A stretch of 64,000 bases of DNA from Cristatella mucedo. Lineage: Eukaryota; Bryozoa; Phylactolaemata; Cristatellidae. The stretch's first letter is position 1. Each line of letters starts with the position of its first letter. The stretch lies in the NCBI GenBank assembly GCA_009760855.2, contig WPIO01000073.1, forward strand, positions 1,229,501-1,293,500, read 5' to 3'. The position numbers and the translations under genes were made by a program. This document shows, piece after piece, positions 61,273-64,000 of this stretch. The notes under the pieces are model-generated. The model searched no databases. It was not told where the DNA came from and saw nothing but the letters and a program-made list of their open reading frames with translations.

Positions 61273-62284
61273 ATTACAGGGCAAGGCCGTACAGTGCGCT
61301 TAGTGAGAGGTGCAAACTCGTCGAGCGCGTCAGCAAGTGTCATGTGGTAGCTATCTACCAATGATGAGAGATCGGAGGGGGGAGCATACGAGGACTAGTG
61401 TAGGTCATACCAATCGATCCCAGCCAAGGCCAAGTCTAGCTTCTATAAAAACATTGTTGAATCGCAGATGCACAACCCAAAACTGCTGATGTCGACGATC
61501 AACCATCTTCTCAACCGCTACCAGATTAGCTCCTTATGTGATGATCCCTGTGATGATCTAGCCGATCGCTTCTCTTGATTCTTTGCCCAGAAGATAGACA
61601 AGATCAGGGAGTCCATCCTTGCAATGGCAGCATCCCCCTAGAAAACTGCCCCTCGATTCCTTGCAGCACCTCAATGTCTACATTCAAGCAGGTCAGTAGT
61701 GACCTGGTCCTGAAGTTCATATCCCAATCAAAGAAGACTTGCGTCACGACATCGCCTGACTTGACCACATTTAAAAAGAAATTAAAAATGCACCAATTTA
61801 TGACAGCCTTTAGTGGGTCCCAGTGATTCGTCCTTTGCGTGCTTATGCGTGCTGACACTGTTGCATGCTGCCACTAACCACACTTGCAAGCTGACCCTGT
61901 GCATGTCACCCCTAACCATGTTATTCGTGTTGTTTAGCAAGCGTGATAACACTCACCATTTGATCGTGTTTCCTTTGCAGCAAATGTAAAGCGCCTAGAA
62001 AAAGATTGAGTTCTCTGAGGGTGCTTATCAAGTGTGTTATTTCAATTATTATAATTACTGTGGTATAAACTTTGGTACCCCAAGGCATAGGCATTGGGTT
62101 TCGCTGACAAACGCTTCTCACAGCACCACAGCCACCGGTCACCGTCATTCTCAGAGGCTCTGGTGGCTCCTCGTCCCAAATCTGCATAGCTCGTTTTATC
62201 TCTAGGATAGACAATAAATCCGAGTACAGAAGCTCGTGGCACCTCAACACTAATTTAAAGGCTCTCATAACATGCATTGCAATA

Positions 62285-63228
62285 TAATGTATCTCCATAT
62301 GTAACTCCACAAAGTCATAAAGACAATGTGGGTATTATGCATGTGAGTTTTTCATAACGCACTCACAGCCTAAGCGGCTTTCGGTACACATTCGGTGGCC
62401 AACAGACTTCATCTCACACAACAAACAGAAAGTGGGAAGCATAGCAGAGTTAGGAGAGCAGTTGAGGTAGTGAGTAGCATAGAAGTAGCAGTTCAGGACC
62501 ACTGAAAATGATGTGCCATAGTCGGCAGTTGGAGAGTAGATGTCGTTGCGTAAGAATTGTGGAAGCAAGTTCCACAGTCTAGGACCAGCAGAGCTAAAGC
62601 TTCTGTTGCCATCGGTCTTTAGGCAGAAGAATAGAAAGGCTAATTTATTTTCCATTCAGGACCTGAGGACTTGAAGGGGCTGAGACTGGTGCAGCAGTTC
62701 AGCTAGGTACGAAGGAGCCAAGCAGTGGGGGGGCCTTGTGGGTCAGCATAAGAACTTAGCTCCGTATCCGTTGATCAACCGGCATCCATTCTAGCTCTTT
62801 TAGCAAAGGATACACATGCTCAAACTTCTGGGACTTGAAGACTAGCCTTGCAGCCATATACATAGTCAGCTGCAATGGCATAGTTACTTTCTTTGGTAGC
62901 CCAGCCAAAAGGGAATTACAATAATCAAGTCGAGACAGAACTAAGGAGCTAGTTACATTTTTTGCAAGCCACTGTGGAAGACAGTTCCTAATCTTGGATA
63001 GAGATCGGACGTGGTGGCTAGCTGTAGAAGCAGTCTTTTGAATGAAGCTTTCAAAATTTAGGCAACTGTCGAAAACGACACCTAAATTTTGGTGATGGTT
63101 GCACAACAGCATCACCTATCAGAAGAGCAAAGTGTTTTAATCCAGCCACACGCTTAGGGTGCCCTATGAGCAGCAGTTCGGTTTTATTGTCATCTAGTTT
63201 CAAGGAGTTTTCCGACATCCAGGATCGA
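62285..63228 (-). mobile_element. LINE-B copy, 3' half
   Basis: Minus strand from DSCLNFESFIQKTASTASHH, LDYCNSLLAGLPKKVTMPLQ and FEHVYPLLKELEWMP to the C-terminus and 3' end near 62285. Its 5' end at about 63228 meets the 3' end of the next LINE-B in the same orientation. Confidence 0.82.
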
Positions 63229-64000
63229 ATGTAATGTAATGTATCTCCGTCTGTAACTCCACAAAGTCATAAAGACCATGTGGGTGTTGCGCAGGAGAGT
63301 TTTGTATAGTGCACTCACAGCCTAAGCGGCTTTCGGTGCGCATTCGGTAGCCAACAGACTTCGTCTCACGCAACAAAGAGAAAGTGGGAAGCATAGCAGA
63401 GTCAGGAGAGCAGTTGAGATAGTGAGTAGCATAGAAGTAGCAGCTCAGGACCACTGAAAAGGATGAGCAATAGTCGGCAGTAGGAGAGTAGTTGTTGTCG
63501 GCAAGGCAAGCATTCAGTTTATCAGTTGCTGCAGCAGATTCCGCAGTTTGAACAACAAATACAGCTGAGTATCGTCAGCATAAAAGTGATATCCTATTCC
63601 ATGGGCCTTAATCACTTTTGCCAGAGGTTGATTACAAATGGAGAACAGCAAGGGACCGAGGACAGACCTTTGAGGGACTCCACATGTGATCCTTCTCGTG
63701 TATGATTCCTGACCCAACACGACACGGATTAAACACGATCAGACCAAAGTACGATTTAAACTATACCAGTGCCTCGTCTGCCAGACCGGTCGTTGTTCTC
63801 AATCGTTCAAGTACTACATCGTGATCAGTCTCAAAGGCAGCTGATAGGTCTAGCAGAGACAGGGCAGTGACATTCCCCTCATCGTTGACACATAGAATGC
63901 CATTGTTAACTGGGAGGAGAGCAGTTTCAGTGGAGTGCTGCCTCTTGAACCCTGATTGAAATGTTTCTGCGATTTCATTCTTTCCAATATGTGCAACCAA
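63229..64000 (-). mobile_element. LINE-B internal-deletion derivative, copy 2, running off the window
   Basis: 3' end at about 63229 (TAATGTAATGTATCTCCGTC). The C-terminal end runs to about 63494, then joins in frame to RT sequence (NACLAD|NNYSP). Upstream are [27 protein letters not shown] and HSTETALL with [11 protein letters not shown] motif A reads FETD in place of FDTxD, and motif B has GVPQRS in place of GVPQGS. The 5' part lies beyond 64000. Confidence 0.78.

Larger units (their letters stand above)
59630..62045 (+). mobile_element. LINE-A copy with inverted middle and nested insertions
   Basis: Plus-strand endonuclease end (FESIVFISPENKHPLVTVV, FLVTGDLNIHFDHLSD, GHTLDQIFSY) from 59630 to about 60198. 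About 48 bp are duplicated in tandem near 59915-59990. From about 60199 to 61387 LINE-A runs in minus sense, and from about 61388 plus sense resumes with the next part of the linker (SFYKNIVESQMHNPK, ISSLCDDPCDDLADRFS). At about 61738 it jumps from the pre-RT region (ISQSKK) straight to the C-terminus, so the RT is deleted. It ends in the 3' UTR and hairpin (about 61985-62035). Confidence 0.8.

Overview
The window is eukaryotic, almost certainly metazoan. It has introns with GT-AG borders, tRNA-derived SINEs, L2/CR1-like LINEs, a hAT DNA transposon, a Ty3/Gypsy retroelement, long microsatellites and exons of a lipin gene. No bacterial feature is visible. The repeat mix suggests an aquatic invertebrate, but the species cannot be read from the sequence.

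Most of the window is layered transposon debris. I name the families locally. LINE-A has a 3' end that folds into a two-stem hairpin followed by TTA repeats. LINE-B has a 3' end of GGAGATACATTACATT type. LINE-A' is a divergent relative of LINE-A. SINE-A is a tRNA-like head on a LINE-A-type 3' hairpin. SINE-C is a tRNA-like head ending in a GCTCTTCTGTCGCTATACAAA-type tail. Family D is a longer element with a SINE-C-like tail.

Layout. 1-11 kb: LINE pieces, a decayed copy of an uncharacterised invertebrate ORF (about 5.2-6.4 kb), and a family D copy. 11.3-19.7 kb: a Ty3/Gypsy element broken by LINE-A fragments and by a 2.3 kb hAT element (8-bp target duplication), which itself holds a SINE-A. 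21.3-24.1 kb: LINE fragments. 24.3-25.0 kb: a 680-bp pyrimidine tract. 25-31 kb: a GC-rich, repeat-poor region with three G16 runs and two spliceable exons of a possible single-pass membrane protein. 31-45 kb: LINE-A, LINE-B and SINE-A debris, simple repeats and large unassigned stretches. 45.8-57.7 kb, minus strand: exons of a lipin (phosphatidate phosphatase) gene with LINE pieces in its introns. 58.9-64 kb: a LINE-A copy whose middle is inverted in place and carries a LINE-B, which carries a SINE-C; then two LINE-B copies running off the end.

The host genes are probably independent of the transposons. The clearest relationships are the near-identical 3' hairpin of LINE-A and SINE-A, consistent with a SINE mobilised by its partner LINE, and the insertion order recorded in the nests. 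All boundaries were read by eye; family names follow motif recognition and were not searched.
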